Source: Dendrolimus kikuchii
Taxonomy: Eukaryota > Arthropoda > Insecta > Lepidoptera > Lasiocampidae
NCBI GenBank assembly: GCA_019925095.2
Contig: CM034405.1
Span: forward strand, 10,860,401-10,924,400
Reading direction: 5' to 3'
Length of the DNA: 64,000 nucleotides
Shown here: positions 23,395-34,749 of the stretch, piece by piece
How positions within the stretch are numbered: the stretch's first letter is position 1
Layout: every line of letters starts with the position of its first letter
Position numbers and translations under genes: made by a program
The notes under the pieces: generated by a model
What the model was told of the DNA's origin: nothing
Seen by the model: only the letters and a program-made list of their open reading frames with translations
Database searches by the model: none

Positions 23395-24895
23395 ATAATA
23401 ATAATAATAACCCGCAGGGGGGCTTTGTGGCGAAGCCTTAGGTGAGTAGCGACACATCGTACCTGACTCCGGGGGCCAAGATAAGACCCCCGCCTCCGTG
23501 CTTGCCTTAACCGGCCGGCACGGAGTTGAGATCGCTAGAGCTAAGACTCAAGCTCCAGGGGTGGAAGTGATAAATGGTCTAACGTCGGAAGTAGCTTCGG
23601 TGAACCTGCAGCCCACCTCTCGATGCCCCTTAGCCACTCACATCCATGTTGCCCCTGCCTTCTATGGCATTTTTTAGGGCCCATGAAAGAAATGGCGAGT
23701 CACCGTCTGCCCATTTTTCCATGTTCCCCGAACATTGCGACGGCCAGACGCCATAGTCCCCATATTCCCAGACCCCTAGTACCACTAGCAGTTCATCCCA
23801 ATAGCCCGGTACTTTTTGTCGTCATTTGCCACAATAGTCTTACACTGGCCGGGGCTTGTCCTTGGGTGCAATACTATATGGCCCTTTACGGGGCCCCTGT
23901 GTGGGCGGATCGCCTGACGGCCCGCAACGCTCCACTGTTGCGTCAAGCTCAGCGTATAATGGCCGTCAGGGCGATAAGGGGATACCGTACGGTGTCCTTC
24001 GAAGTGGCCTCGCTACTCGCTGGATCCCTCCCATGGGACCTGGAAGCCAGGGTTCTGGCGTCACTGTATGTGTGGCGCAAAGAGGCCCTGGCCAGGGGCA
24101 CCAGACCCGCGCCTCGCGAAATTGAGGCGTGCAGGTCTGAGCTCCGCCAGGTCGCCGTGAGAATCTGGGAAGATCGCCTCAGACGCCCCAGCGCGGGCCC
24201 CGCCACCATCGAGGCGGTGATGCCCGTCCTGCGAGAATGGACAGGACGAACCCACGGCACCCTGACTTTCCGGCTGACGCAAGTCCTCTCGGGGCATGGC
24301 TGCTTCGGGAGGTTCCTGTGTCGGCTCGGCCGCGAGCCAACGTCAAGGTGCCATCACTGCGACACAGGCGATGAGGATTCGGCGCTGCATACCCTGCAGG
24401 AATGTCCTGCATGGACGGAGCAGCGCCGAGAGCTCGTTGCCTTCACCGAACTGGACCTTTCGCCCTGGCCGTGGTTCGCACCATGGTCGGGAGCCGTACC
24501 GGATGGGATGCCGTCTCCTCCATCTGCGAGCACGTCATGTTTGCGAAGGAGGAGGTGGAGCGGGAGCGTGAGCGTACGTCTTTGCTCTGCTCCCGCCAAA
24601 TGAGGACGCGCCAACGCTGGAGGTCATCGCTGGAACATCCCCCCAGGCTTCTGTGCCTGTCGCGGCTTAGTCCTCAAACGGATTTCCCCTGGCCAAAAAA
24701 AAAATGGGTGCAATACTATATGGTGTAGACAGGGATAATCGCCGGTCAGTGTCACGCCACATTTACATTAAATTTGTCAAAGGGCCTCTAGGTGTTGGCC
24801 TTCCCATGGCCCCACGCAAGCTCCCCAAATGTCCGGGCCATTTTTATGGCTCGTGGTCTACAAAGACATACATGATAATAATAATAATATTTATT
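23395..24895 (+). repeat. Unclassified lepidopteran-type repeat, interrupted
   Basis: Two halves (about 23411-23881 and 24705-24870) belong to one dispersed repeat that begins CCCGCAGGGGGGCTTTGTGGCG after an (AAT)n run and ends GTGGTCTACAAAGACATACATG before (ATA)n. The R1-type LINE at 23882-24704 splits it. I recognise the general sequence type as a common lepidopteran repeat from memory; its class is unknown to me. Confidence 0.6.
23882..24704 (+). mobile_element. 5'-truncated R1-clade LINE insertion
   Basis: The insertion is flanked by a 19-bp direct repeat TGGGTGCAATACTATATGG (23863-23881 and 24705-24723) and ends in a run of A, the signature of target-primed reverse transcription. The insert encodes the C-terminal part of an R1-type reverse transcriptase protein: LYGAPVWADRL, then AVRAIRGYRTVSFEVA, then the zinc-knuckle block CHHCDTGDEDSALHTLQECP. 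The frame shifts near 24470, after which the tail continues in another frame (ICEHVMFAKEEVERERE). It is GC-rich compared with its surroundings and looks fairly young, but only the last 0.8 kb was copied. Confidence 0.9.
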
Positions 24896-26090
24896 TAATC
24901 CAGACTAGGTCCATAGCAAATTACATTATTGGTATTATAATATTAAAATATAATTATGTCACTATGTAGTTTCATCCTATGTTCTATCAATGGTCCATTT
25001 ATTTGAAGCAGAGCAGGGACTATTTTATCTTGGGAGTTATAAAATCTTTCTCTTGTGTTCGCTACTCTTTGTCGTTTTAGTGCCGCAAAACCGGGGAGTC
25101 TGGTTTCTGTGAACATCTCTGAAGCGCTACAGAATTTAGGTAACCGTAACATTATGCGTAGGGCATTATTATATTCTACTCTTAATGCACTATATTCCGC
25201 TTTTGTGTATTTGCACCAAAGTTCACATGTATAAATAGTAGTACAGTATGTTTTAAACAATAGCATTTTCACATAGTCACTACATCTTGCAAACCTCCTA
25301 GCCAACATGTTGGATCGCACGCTTAAGGCACGGCGATGTCTATCTAGGTCCATTCCGTCCGTTAAATTGCTTGTCACTATATGCCCCAGATACTTAAAGC
25401 TGTCTACGTATTCTAAGTCCTGACCATTTAATTGGATAGGCAAGGTCGTAACAGGCCTCTTGCCTTTTCGAAAGTACATGACCTTTGTCTTTTTAACGTT
25501 ATATGTAAGACCATGAGTGGCAGCATAGGTTCCACATAAATCCAAAAGTCGACGCAGTGCTGACACCGTTGGTGCCAGAAGAACCATATCATCTGCGTAA
25601 GCAATATGATTGATGCAGGTAGCTGCAATGTGGCAACCAATTTTAGTATCATTAAGAAGCGTATTCAATTCATCCATGTATATAATAAAAAGTACTGGTG
25701 ACATTGATCCCCCTTGTCTGACTCCACATCGTAGAGGCGCTGGTTTAGAATAAGCATCATTCCACTTCACCAGATTTTGTTGCTTCTCGTGCCATTTTTT
25801 TAGGAGATTTATGATTGCAAAAGGAAATTGTCGTTCCTGCAGTTTCTGCCATAGTCGATTATGGATGACTCTATCGAATGCTTTCGACAAATCGAGAAAG
25901 CACGCATAAACATTTGTATCGCGACTCAAATAATGACTAACTGTATATTTAAGAGCAAATATACCTATGTCAGTTGATCCTCCTGTTTTAAATCCTACTT
26001 GTGAATCGGATACGGCCATCTTATCATTGTATTTTTCTAATATAACTTTTTCAAGGACTCTGGCAAGTAAATAAGGCATTTATATGATTA
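24866..26090 (-). mobile_element. 5'-truncated LINE (CR1/Jockey group)
   Basis: A minus-strand open frame (26079-24943, 378 codons) carries reverse transcriptase core motifs: GSTDIGIFAL, CFLDLSKAFD (motif A), GVRQGGSMSPVLF (motif B) and AYADDMVLLA (catalytic motif C with both Asp present). A C-terminal region follows (YLGHIVTS, then YNNALRIMLRLP). The start codon shown is only the first Met after truncation, since upstream RT, endonuclease and ORF1 are missing. The 3' end (left) is a short UTR finishing in an (ATT)n run at 24866-24890, a common LINE tail. The frame is intact over its remaining length, which suggests recent insertion. The clade call is approximate. Confidence 0.88.
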
Positions 26091-26497
26091 AAATGATATC
26101 ATAGGTACCTACCTATCATTTTTATATAGTCGAGTACGGGCTATAATTGTTTTTAAGGGTTTTTGAGTAATGATGATTGAACTGTACAATAACTCCTGGC
26201 GTTCACTCAAAGACCTTCGCGCTGATACTGTCGGATAGTATTGCAAACTCAATACCTCAGACAAAGCTGTATAGACTTACCTCTTTTGCTTGCCATTATG
26301 TGCAACAAAATAACAACAGCACCTAATTTTGACTTTGACATTTAACAAAACATTTTGATTTGAAGCAGTAGCGAAGTAGAAAACTTACAGAATTGGGTGA
26401 TGATAATTTTAAGTTTTCATCATAAATTATTTCAATTCTTCCCTTTATTTAGTATCCATAGTAGTTTGTGCCTTTATTGCTTAATATATAATTGAAG
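26091..26497 (+). other. Upstream region of the TFIIA-gamma gene
   Basis: These 400 bp separate the LINE from the TFIIA start codon and must contain the promoter and 5' UTR. I see no clear TATA or initiator element that I would defend, and no repeat. Confidence 0.5.
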
Positions 26498-28048
26498 ATG
26501 TCATATCAACTATACAGAAACACCACAATTGGGAACACATTACAAGAAAGCCTTGACGAACTGATCCAAGTTAGTATTGTTTACATTATATACTTTTTAT
26601 ACATTTTACTGGAATTAACTTCAATAACACAATTTTACAGTATGGACAAATAACTCCGACTCTAGCGGTAAAAGTCTTGCTACAATTTGATAAATCCATC
26701 AATCAGGCGTTGTCGAACAGAGTGAAATCAAGACTAACCTTTAAAGCAGGAAAATTAAACACTTACAGGTACGTACCGTTGGTATAGCTAACAAAATTGA
26801 TTGAATTTAATGTGGAAACAACATGACTCCTTAAAGATTGTTAATTTATATAACCCTCCATTAAAATTTATCTGAATGTAGTTATGATCACTGGTAATTA
26901 AGCCCATATTATATGATTTTCTTAAGTTTTAAGACTATAATAACTATTAACGAAATAGGCAGGACAATGGCAAGCAACCTAACATTCAACTTTTACCTCT
27001 ACTTCTCACAGAATTTTGATTAAGTTTTGGTCTTGATGTTATGAAAACATTAATGCAAATTAATCTAGTTTTGGTAGCAGATATGCAATATGATCATATG
27101 TAGAATATGAATATAGTTTTAGGGGTTAATTGTCATGTACAATATAGAATTTAATAGAAAATCATTATAGTTAGTTACAGAACAGAAACAAAAATATGTA
27201 ATGTGTGATGATGATAATCTTGAATGTTGTGTTAAATGATGGCTATGGCTGAAGAGCGTTTAATTTTGGTATTATATTAGATGTAATTTCTAAATATATG
27301 CATTCACATAAGACTAGTAAATATACTTAAGATTTACAATATGATTTTATGAGACAACCATTCAGCACACTAATTCATTTTAGACCTATACCATAATTTT
27401 GACCTTTATATTATGTACAATCCAATTTATATAGTAAGTTTAATATCTTGTACTTCCTGTTAATGTTTAAAGATAATTTTTCCAGATTCTGTGACAATGT
27501 TTGGACTTTTATGTTAAATGATGTGGAGTTCAGGGAAGTGCAAGAGGTAGCCATTGTTGATAAAGTGAAAATTGTAGCATGTGATGGTAAAAGTGAGTAA
27601 TATTTTTTTTATTTTATTTTTTATTGTTAATTATCTAATCAACATGACTTATACTGTTTTAGGTTAATTTTAAATTTAAGTATAACATCTGCATGTAGGG
27701 TTTTTATATCTTCCTATTTATTCATGTTCCTTATTACTGGTTCAAATTTGACACAAACTCCATACAAGTACATTTTTCTACAATTGTTGTTAAATAGTGA
27801 ATAATGGCTGGTTCCTATAACATATTAATTGAATTTTTGTACCATTGGTTGACTTTCATATTACTTGTATTAAGTTTATGTCAAATTGGAACCAGTAATA
27901 AGATAAATGAACAGTTGTTAAGATATAGACAGAAACCTGGCTATATAGGTAACAAAGTACATTGCCAAAATGTAATTTTATATAATGAATTTTTTGTTAT
28001 TGTTACTCTAGTTATATATTTTTTTCAGATGTTGATGACAGAAGATAA
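26498..28048 (+). CDS. TfIIA-S: Transcription initiation factor IIA gamma subunit
   Basis: TFIIA-gamma (human GTF2A2 type) pairs with TFIIA alpha/beta and stabilises TBP on promoter DNA for RNA polymerase II. Four coding exons were placed: 26498-26569, 26641-26768, 27486-27592 and 28029-28048, with intron phases 0, 2 and 1. All introns have GT/AG ends (GTTAGT, GTACGT and GTGAGT donors; TTTTACAG, TTTCCAG and TTTTTCAG acceptors). The product is 108 residues, the usual family length. It begins [20 protein letters not shown], continues [20 protein letters not shown] in the N-terminal helical part, and has [20 protein letters not shown] and [12 protein letters not shown] in the C-terminal beta-barrel part. 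The last exon adds only a short acidic/basic tail ending in Arg-Arg. The gene is intact. Intron 3 holds a MITE relic. AATAAA signals follow at 28154 and 28170. Confidence 0.97.
27695..27920. repeat. MITE relic in TFIIA-gamma intron 3
   Basis: Two arms, CTTATTACTGGTTCAAATTT around 27730 and TCAAATTGGAACCAGTAATA around 27881, pair with interruptions, and ACAAGTA/TACTTGT pairs further in. It shares words (TACCATTGGTT, TTATGTCAAATT, TACTTGTAT) with the elements at 29286, 32111 and 48620, so it is a member of the same family. Confidence 0.6.
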
Positions 28049-28153
28049 CCTATGGGGATAATTTGGCTTCTAGGTTTAAAATCTCAAAAGCTCAGAATTT
28101 TTATCTTAATTATTGGTTTATATTGCAATTTTCCTGTGTATGTAATTTGGAAT

Positions 28154-28175
28154 AATAAATAATTCTTTAAATAAA
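28154..28175 (+). terminator. Candidate poly(A) signals of TFIIA-gamma
   Basis: Two AATAAA hexamers (28154-28159 and 28170-28175) lie 106 and 122 bp past the stop codon, a normal distance for a short 3' UTR. Confidence 0.6.
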
Positions 28176-28697
28176 TTATGTAAGTGGTACTTTCAGTTTT
28201 TTTTGTTTGGTATAGATTTTTCTCTCTTAGGATATCTAATTTAAGCTATATAGCTTAAAAATTAGTACACTGAAATGGTAGCAGGCAGTAACATCTATGT
28301 AAAGAACTATTTTTTGATGCGCAGCCGTTTTTATCCAAATAATCACTATTCTATTAAACTTTTATCACTACTTTTCTGCAAGTATGTCTCAAACTGGTAT
28401 AAACATCACAATATTATTGTATTTAGCAAACCAATTATGCTTGGTAACGTAACAGACAAATTTAACAACATTCACTTTCAAGCAAGGGTGAATAATGTCT
28501 CGTGTTTGACTTATTTTAAAATAGATGGCATTATTAACACATATTTTGAAAAAATTCAAATAGTATGGGTTGTTTGTTTTTATAGATGTGATTTACACAT
28601 TTTTTTCTATTATTTCTTTCATTCCTTTGTGTTCATGCTTTGCATTTTCTGTTCTACTTTGATATATATATTATATTGATTTGTTCCTCAAGACTTC
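28176..28697. other. AT-rich spacer downstream of TFIIA-gamma
   Basis: A 134-codon frame at 28275-28679 has no domain, is rich in Phe/Tyr/Ile as AT-rich DNA gives by chance, and runs into a SINE. I do not call it. Confidence 0.5.
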
Positions 28698-29092
28698 GAC
28701 GGCCTCTGTGGTTGAATGTTCTAAACATTTGCACCCCTTTTTGTGAAATGTGATTCCCTTTACAGACATCCCACTGTTTGGGGACCTGTGAGTAGGGTAG
28801 GGCGGGGTTCGCCGGGTAACTTCGCTAGAATACACAATAAATACTCGATGCTCTACATTGTCATCTGCCAGGGCCACGGGAATGGGCTGTAGCCTACGCC
28901 TCAGCCCTGGCTGAAGCTTTTGAGGTCCTGGATTCGAATCCTAGCATGGTAAATTTGATAAACGAACTTTCCGTTATGTGCTATTCATTACGATTGGGGA
29001 GTTTGAGATCGGCCCCAGAGTTGTCCTTTGAATATTACATTAACACAATATGCATAACATGCTCAGCTTAGGGATTTATAATGTGTTTCTCT
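28698..29092 (+). repeat. tRNA-derived SINE copy 1, expanded head
   Basis: It starts GACGGCCTCTGTGGTTGA (A-box region), has the B-box-like GATTCGAATCC near 28931, then the body GATCGGCCCCAGAGTTGTCC and ends TTAGGGATTTATAATGTGTTT. Compared with the copies at 48768 and 60622, about 180 extra bases separate the head from the B box (roughly 28725-28905), so something was inserted or the head recombined. Confidence 0.8.
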
Positions 29093-29285
29093 AAAACTTA
29101 AACTAGATGGTATCTGTAAAACGCGGTATGTTACCCACTGCTAGTCTGCTGAATTCCTGCAATAAATAAAAAGTAGGCGATTCTCTTGCAAGTTATAACG
29201 GACATGAAGACTACCGTGGCGGGTGTAATCCACACATTCACCGCAAGATATTTATGTATCTTCGTGATATGCATCTGCATATTGG

Positions 29286-29413
29286 CCGGTTCGTATATCT
29301 TACCGACCGTTTATTTGCCTTACCATTGGTTAAAATTGAATATAAAATCCATACAAGTAATGTCAAAATTCATGCAATGGTAAAGCAAGTGAATGAATAG
29401 TATCATTTGCCGG
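29286..29413. repeat. MITE, short TIR family
   Basis: The left end CCGGTTCGTATATCTTACCG and right end ATAGTATCATTTGCCGG form imperfect inverted repeats that continue inward to a good match (TTGCCTTACCATTG at 29316-29329 against CAATGGTAAAGCAA at 29375-29388). The body carries CATACAAGTAATGTCAAAAT, shared with other copies. Confidence 0.7.
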
Positions 29414-30221
29414 AAGTCACGTTTCATGGCCCATAAAAAAACTAAGAGTGGACCATAGATATTAAATAAAAAGTATTTGGCCCTTCTAACATTGCAATAC
29501 CTGTTAAGAGGAACAATTTAAAAGAAAAATACAATAACTAATAAGATACTTTATTATTTATACAAGTCTAAAAACAATTACATACATAGTATTTACAAAT
29601 ACCTATTTCCATTAGCAGATCTATATAAAATGGAACGAACGTTAACCGAATCACAATGTATGAGCTTGCTTGTTTTAATATGCAAACAGGCGTAAGAATA
29701 ATGTATCTCATATGGATATGGATTAATATTAGAAATTACAATCGTCCAACAGAAAATGAAGCTTCTAAAAGCTTCACGACTAAATGGCGCCACCACTCAT
29801 TTTCAGAATTTTGACTTTTTGTTATTGAAAACATTTAGCAAACCAAATTAGTAAATAAAAAGTCTTTAGGGGAAGGCCTAGCTAAGTGGAATTCGCATTC
29901 TCGCTCTGCATTGCCACCTTTTGGACCATATGAATTGACAGAAAATTTACCTAGGGGCCATTCATAGATTACGTCCCACGTTAAGGGGTACTAAATTTTG
30001 TGAAGTTACATTTCAAAATCGAATATATTTAAGCTTTAAAACTCGAAATTAAATTTGAATTTACGGAACTGCTGTTTTATTTTAATAATTTCATAATGTA
30101 AAATTGCATATGTGATGTCACACGGACTGGGGAGGAGTCAAAAAATCATAAAATTGGTGTGACGTGATTTGTGGATTAATAATCCTTACGATAAAGAATC
30201 TCAACAATAAAATTACAAGCA
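29414..30221. other. Intergenic DNA between TFIIA-gamma and PSME4
   Basis: No gene is supported. The sequence has no clear terminal repeats. The minus-strand frame at 29796-29593 is short and lacks a domain. Confidence 0.5.
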
Positions 30222-31356
30222 TTACAATCGTAAACACAAGTGGAACGGTTATTCGACCGACCTCTTGACATGGGTCGTTGTGAGCGTTGTGTTATCGAAA
30301 ATGATGACATCATGAATTTCCGCCAAAGACCAAATTGCGATTCTGATACAAGGGTACGGGAACAAATGAACTATGTGAAACGAACACTACAAAATTTCTG
30401 GGGCTACACATCGATAACATTAAGTGGAAAACACATATTGATCATATACACAATAAAGTAATTCAATTCTCATACGCACTACGTATGCTTAGTAAAGTCG
30501 TCGATCAAAAATCGGTTATTGTGGCGTATCATGCATATGTAGTATCCAGATTAAAATATGGTATAATATTCTGGGAGAATGCAACTAATACTGAACACTT
30601 GTTTATTGCTCAAAAATGTTGTACACGCTCTATTTGTGGCTTAAAAAGGTGAAATAGCTGTAGGCCATACTTTAAAAGCCTTAAACTACTATCTTGTTTA
30701 TATATCTATGAAGTGGCGCTTCATGTCAGAAGATACCCTGAACAATATGAAGATATCATAAGCTCACGAAGATGTGACTTATTAAAATTTAATAAAAGGT
30801 GCACAACAACCTTATTTGCACGTAGTATATTTATGATGTCAATCAAAATATATAATAAATTACCATTAGACATAAAGACATGCAGCGAATTTGAGACATA
30901 TAAATATAAGCTATTTACGTACTTAACGGACAAGACATTTTATTCGATACAGGAATTCTTGGACAGTAACAATAAATGACCAAAATATTAGATAAAGGTG
31001 GTATATATATAGTTCTGACTAAAGCTAAATAAACACACTGACATTAAAATATTTAGGAATCAATAAACACATGCGTAACAATATTAGTTTTTCTTTTTTT
31101 GACGTTTAATTTAATTTTCTCTTTGTTTTATAATCTATGTTAATTTTTTTTCTCCATTATTTTTAATAATTGTAAAGGTGGTCTGGAAGATATCGCCGGC
31201 GGCGATAAGACCTCCTATTGTATATGTAACTTATGTATGCAATATGCATCATTCATTCATTAGTGACGTTTTCGCCACGACTACAACGACTGCGGTCGTT
31301 TTGTGGAACGGCTAACGGAGCATTTTGGACGTTATGAGTTACTAATGGAACACGCG
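30222..31356 (+). repeat. ~185-bp unclassified repeat split by a LINE
   Basis: The halves 30222-30313 and 31261-31356 together match the uninterrupted copy at 59172-59353 (shared TTACAATCGTAAACACAAG, GATGACATCAT, TTTCGCCACGAC, GGAACGGCTAAC and GGAGCATTTTGG-type words). The class of this repeat is unknown to me. Confidence 0.8.
30314..31260 (+). mobile_element. 5'-truncated LINE insertion (Jockey/CR1-like)
   Basis: Comparison with the empty copy at 59172 defines a 947-bp insert. It encodes the C-terminal part of a reverse transcriptase protein: FSYALRMLSKVVDQKS, VSRLKYGIIFW, CRPYFKSLKLLSCLYIYEVA and a final exonless stretch IYNKLPLDIKTCSEFETYK ending in a stop at 30979. One in-frame stop (near 30650) interrupts it. 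The 3' end is a UTR finishing ATCATTCATTCAT. The target duplication is short or absent (ATCAT occurs on the left and ATCATT in the tail). Confidence 0.8.
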
Positions 31357-32110
31357 CGAACTTCATTATCTTCATTAATTATATTACTTATTTGTTGGAA
31401 ATCTGCTTTAAACAGTAATAAAAAGTCAGAGAAACCTGCGGCGCCATCCAGTCTTGTACGATGTTGAACATTCAGAGTTACAATATTTACTGTGATTGCA
31501 TTGCTAGTATTCTTATTCCATAATAATTATTACTGAAACCAATAAGTATACAAAAGTTATTAGAAAAAAAAACAATTAAATGATTAGTAAAATTTAGTAA
31601 AGGCCGCACATATCGTGAATATCCAGGTCTTGGTGACGAACTCCTGTATGTGGCCTATCTCGTTACGTCAAGCTTCGTCGTGAAAGGCCTACCATTATTA
31701 TTAATGTGCGGCAGTATAATCGAGTTATTGAATTGAAATAAAATACAATACAATACAATGACATAAAATCAATTGGAATAATTAGATATCAATTAACATA
31801 TAACTGACAAATAATTGCACATTATGCAATCAATATCTAAGTAGGCGATGAATATAAAAGAAAAATGGCCGCCACCAATGCCGTCCCCACTGTAAACCCA
31901 CTCTTGAAAAATTATTAATTTTATAACAATACCAAACTCAGACTAAAATAAAATGTATTGTAGCAACTTTATGGTGTGACATTTTTTAAAGTTCCTATTT
32001 TTTTTTTACCAAAACCAAACACGATCGCTGCCTAAAACTACTTCGCGATGTGCGAATATTTTAAAAGTTAATAATAGTTGATTGATTAAATGGTTAGTAA
32101 GAATTAGCAA
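31357..32110. other. Intergenic DNA
   Basis: No gene is supported. CCGCACAT near 31604 and ATGTGCGG near 31703 form a weak inverted pair that may be an eroded small element. Confidence 0.4.
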
Positions 32111-32232
32111 CTTCCTACATCTTACTAACCATTCATTTGCCAAACTACTAGTTATTTGACATAAGGTCCGTACAAGAAATATTTAATTTCTACCGATGGT
32201 AAGGCAAGTCAATGGATAGTAAGATATAGGAA
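32111..32232. repeat. MITE, ~30-bp TIRs
   Basis: The left end TTCCTACATCTTACTAACCA (32112 on) and the complement of the right end (TTCCTATATCTTACTATCCA from 32232) match at 17 of 20, and the match extends to TTTGCC/CTTGCC. It belongs to the same family as 29286-29413 and 48620-48722. Confidence 0.8.
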
Positions 32233-33724
32233 CCGGCCCAAAAATAAAATAACGGTAAGATTTGATTTAAGATTTGCTAAGACTGTCAGTGTATTATTAT
32301 ATGTTTATTAACTTTATTTAATTTAAGAGACATTTGGGTTGTAAACAAAATAAGGACTAGGGAGAGCTCTTATATAGAGGTATATTTTTCAATTTGAAAA
32401 TCATATTGCATATAAAAATAATCTTAATTAAAATCAGCTGTATTGCACAGTTACAATGGATTCTAGAAAATGTTGTTTTTTTTTGTCAAAATATAGGTGT
32501 TGGTCCTGCTTAAACAACTCCAAACTTTATATCTATATTTTTATATTAACAAAAGTCTGACAAGTGTCATCTTGAATAACAATAAGAAAGTGGGCTTTAT
32601 TTTATTTTGAACGGTTTATATGCATTTTTTAAGCGATCAATTCCACCTGTGTTAAAATCTATATAAATATTATTCTAAATTAAAGTCCTCCAAAATTAAA
32701 AATAACTATATATATATATAATCCACACTAAACTTTATGGCTGCTCTTCTTGCAAAAGATAACCTTTTTTTCATACAAAATCAGTTACTGCGCTGGTAAT
32801 CTGAAGAAGCCATTAAGTATAGCCATGGAAAAAGAATACTAAGAATGAACCGTCCTGTAAAAATTAAGTTTCTTAAACCTCATAAATACTCCATTTTTAT
32901 AACGCCCTACAAGTCATTCTTGTCTTGCGTTTTATTATATAAAAACACCACTAGATTGTCAACCAACAATTTATTATTTAAAAACTATTTTAAGCTATCA
33001 GTCAAAATAAATTACTTGTTAGTTAAATTGAATCGAAATATTGACTGATTTAGACTAAAAATATCTTCAGAAAAATAAAATGATAGTTGAAAGCCTAGTG
33101 ATATTTCTCTATATATTAAAACGCACACGCGTAGCGTGAGCATTAAGCAAGAGTTGAAAGCGAACTCTCCGATGGATTTTCGGTGATTATTGAAGACAAA
33201 CAAGGCGATGTCCTCTCACCTGTGCTTTTCAACGTAAGTACTATTCCCCATTCACGATAACTTGGCGCTCAGAGTTACCAAAAATAAAAAGTATTAACAA
33301 CTAAAGCTAGAGTCAAAGACTCCTAAGATCGCGGCAATTACAAGAAAATATAATATCTATTTATAACCTACTTTATAACATATCACTTTTTATGGACTAC
33401 AACTGAATGGAAATCATAAGGTTTTGGGGTACGTGAATGAACACTGTTTGGGGAAAGCCAACTTTTGCCTGTACCGATATTTCATTCACCAGATAAAATT
33501 CATTCATAGAATAAAATACAAGATGAGAAATTAAAAATGACAGTTCCATGAATAAAACATTTGAATTGTTTCACTTTTGAATTTAATCAGGTTATAATTT
33601 AACCCATTAAGATAACTTTTATCCGATGATTGAACATTAGGCCATACGGTAATATGTATCATGGTATTTTCATTTATACTAAGCTCTTCACAGACACCAT
33701 ACAGGAATTTAGAAGCTTTATCAG
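32233..33724. other. AT-rich intergenic DNA with a tiny RT scrap
   Basis: Most of it is AT-rich without structure. Around 33190-33231 the plus strand encodes QGDVLSPVLFN, a reverse transcriptase motif B signature, with nothing recognisable on either side. This is probably a very old LINE fragment. Confidence 0.5.
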
Positions 33725-33935
33725 TTTTTTTTTTTACAAATAATCGACAGACAACCACGCTTATTAAATATGCGCAAATTAAGCAAGTTACGCTTGTGTT
33801 ACGGGTAATATACAACGGACAACTTTTGGGCCGATCCCAGACACCAAGACCATAGTAACTAACGGAGAAAATTCGTTTCCGTTGCAGTGAGGTAGGCCGG
33901 CAAAGGCTTAGCCCGCTCAATCACAGAGGCAGTTA
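33725..33935 (-). repeat. tRNA-derived SINE copy 2
   Basis: Read on the minus strand it has CTCTGTGATTGAGCGGGCTA (A box), CCTACCTCACTGCAACGG, GTGTCTGGGATCGGCCC, the body GTAACACAAGCGTAACTTGC and the tail TGTCGATTATTTGTAAAAAA. It lacks the B-box segment GTTCGATGCGTGGTATGG. Confidence 0.85.
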
Positions 33936-34374
33936 ATTTTTTTCACAGGACGATTACTATTCAGTATTATTCTTCTATGGTATGCCGCGGCATCGCTGAA
34001 TTCTATTGTTACCACTAGATAGGCCGTTGTTTTATTTGATTGGCACCATCTTGGCGCAGATAAAATGCTGAGTGCGACAGTTACGTTATGTATATTTTAC
34101 TTGTATTTATGTAACGTAATTTAAAGTACACATTTTCTGCAGTTAATTCAATAAATAATCCCGATAAAAAAATATACAGACCCAATAAAGAAATGCGAAT
34201 CGCTTCCAAATTTTGTTTACTTTGGCAGCCATTTGAAATAACTAGTTCCAGAGGCGCAAGCCGCGTTTCAAATTGACACATTTGCTTCTCATTTATATGC
34301 AAAAGCCAGTCCAATAGTAATATTAGAGATCAGTGCACGGCATATATACCCTACAATTTATATACAAAACAATT

Positions 34375-34749
34375 TTATGCACAATACGAAGGCGGTGACG
34401 TAAGATCTGCTAATAAATCTAACTCCTCCTCGGTGAGTTGTTCTCGATGTTTCGGCCAATCGTCCTGATGCGTCCGTCTGAAGTTGGCCAACGCTGTCAC
34501 AATTGTATTAGGGATTGGGTCCGGTGCGTTTGTATGCTTAGCTAATTCCGCCAAAACATCACCTAATTTTGGACCTAAACTATATGGCCGCGAGGCGATG
34601 TACGCGCATAACCCTAGCACGCCGCAATGGCGTTCAATTAACTGTCGTGATTTACAACTGCGCATCAGTTGGCGTAACGTGCGTTCCTCGTCAGGTAACG
34701 CACGACAGTGCATCAGACCTGTTAGTAGGTCGGCTGCTGATCGTCGTAC
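34375..34749 (-). CDS. PSME4: PSME4 exon 17 (last coding exon)
   Basis: The 375-bp exon starts in phase 0 after GTTTTACAG and ends at a TAA stop. It encodes VRRSAADLLTGLMHCRALPD, RHCGVLGLCAYIASRPYSLG, LAELAKHTNAPDPIP and FRRTHQDDWPKHREQLTEEE. The last residues are SPPSYCA, where PA200 and yeast Blm10 carry a Tyr-Tyr-Ala (HbYX-type) end. No convincing AATAAA was seen within the following 300 bp. Confidence 0.96.
   Translation of the reverse strand, partial: VRRSAADLLTGLMHCRALPDEERTLRQLMRSCKSRQLIERHCGVLGLCAYIASRPYSLGPKLGDVLAELAKHTNAPDPIPNTIVTALANFRRTHQDDWPKHREQLTEEELDLLADLTSPPSYCA

Noticed and set aside
27804..28061. 85-codon frame overlapping the last TFIIA-gamma exon
   Set aside because: It lies in intron 3 within a MITE relic and reads through the exon 4 acceptor; the spliced gene explains the sequence.
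28275..28679. 134-codon plus-strand frame after TFIIA-gamma
   Set aside because: Low-complexity AT-rich translation without a domain, partly entering a SINE.
28890..28945. Possible tRNA gene
   Set aside because: The tRNA-like words belong to a SINE head with disrupted spacing; no cloverleaf could be drawn. The same applies to the tRNA-like words at 46873-47630.
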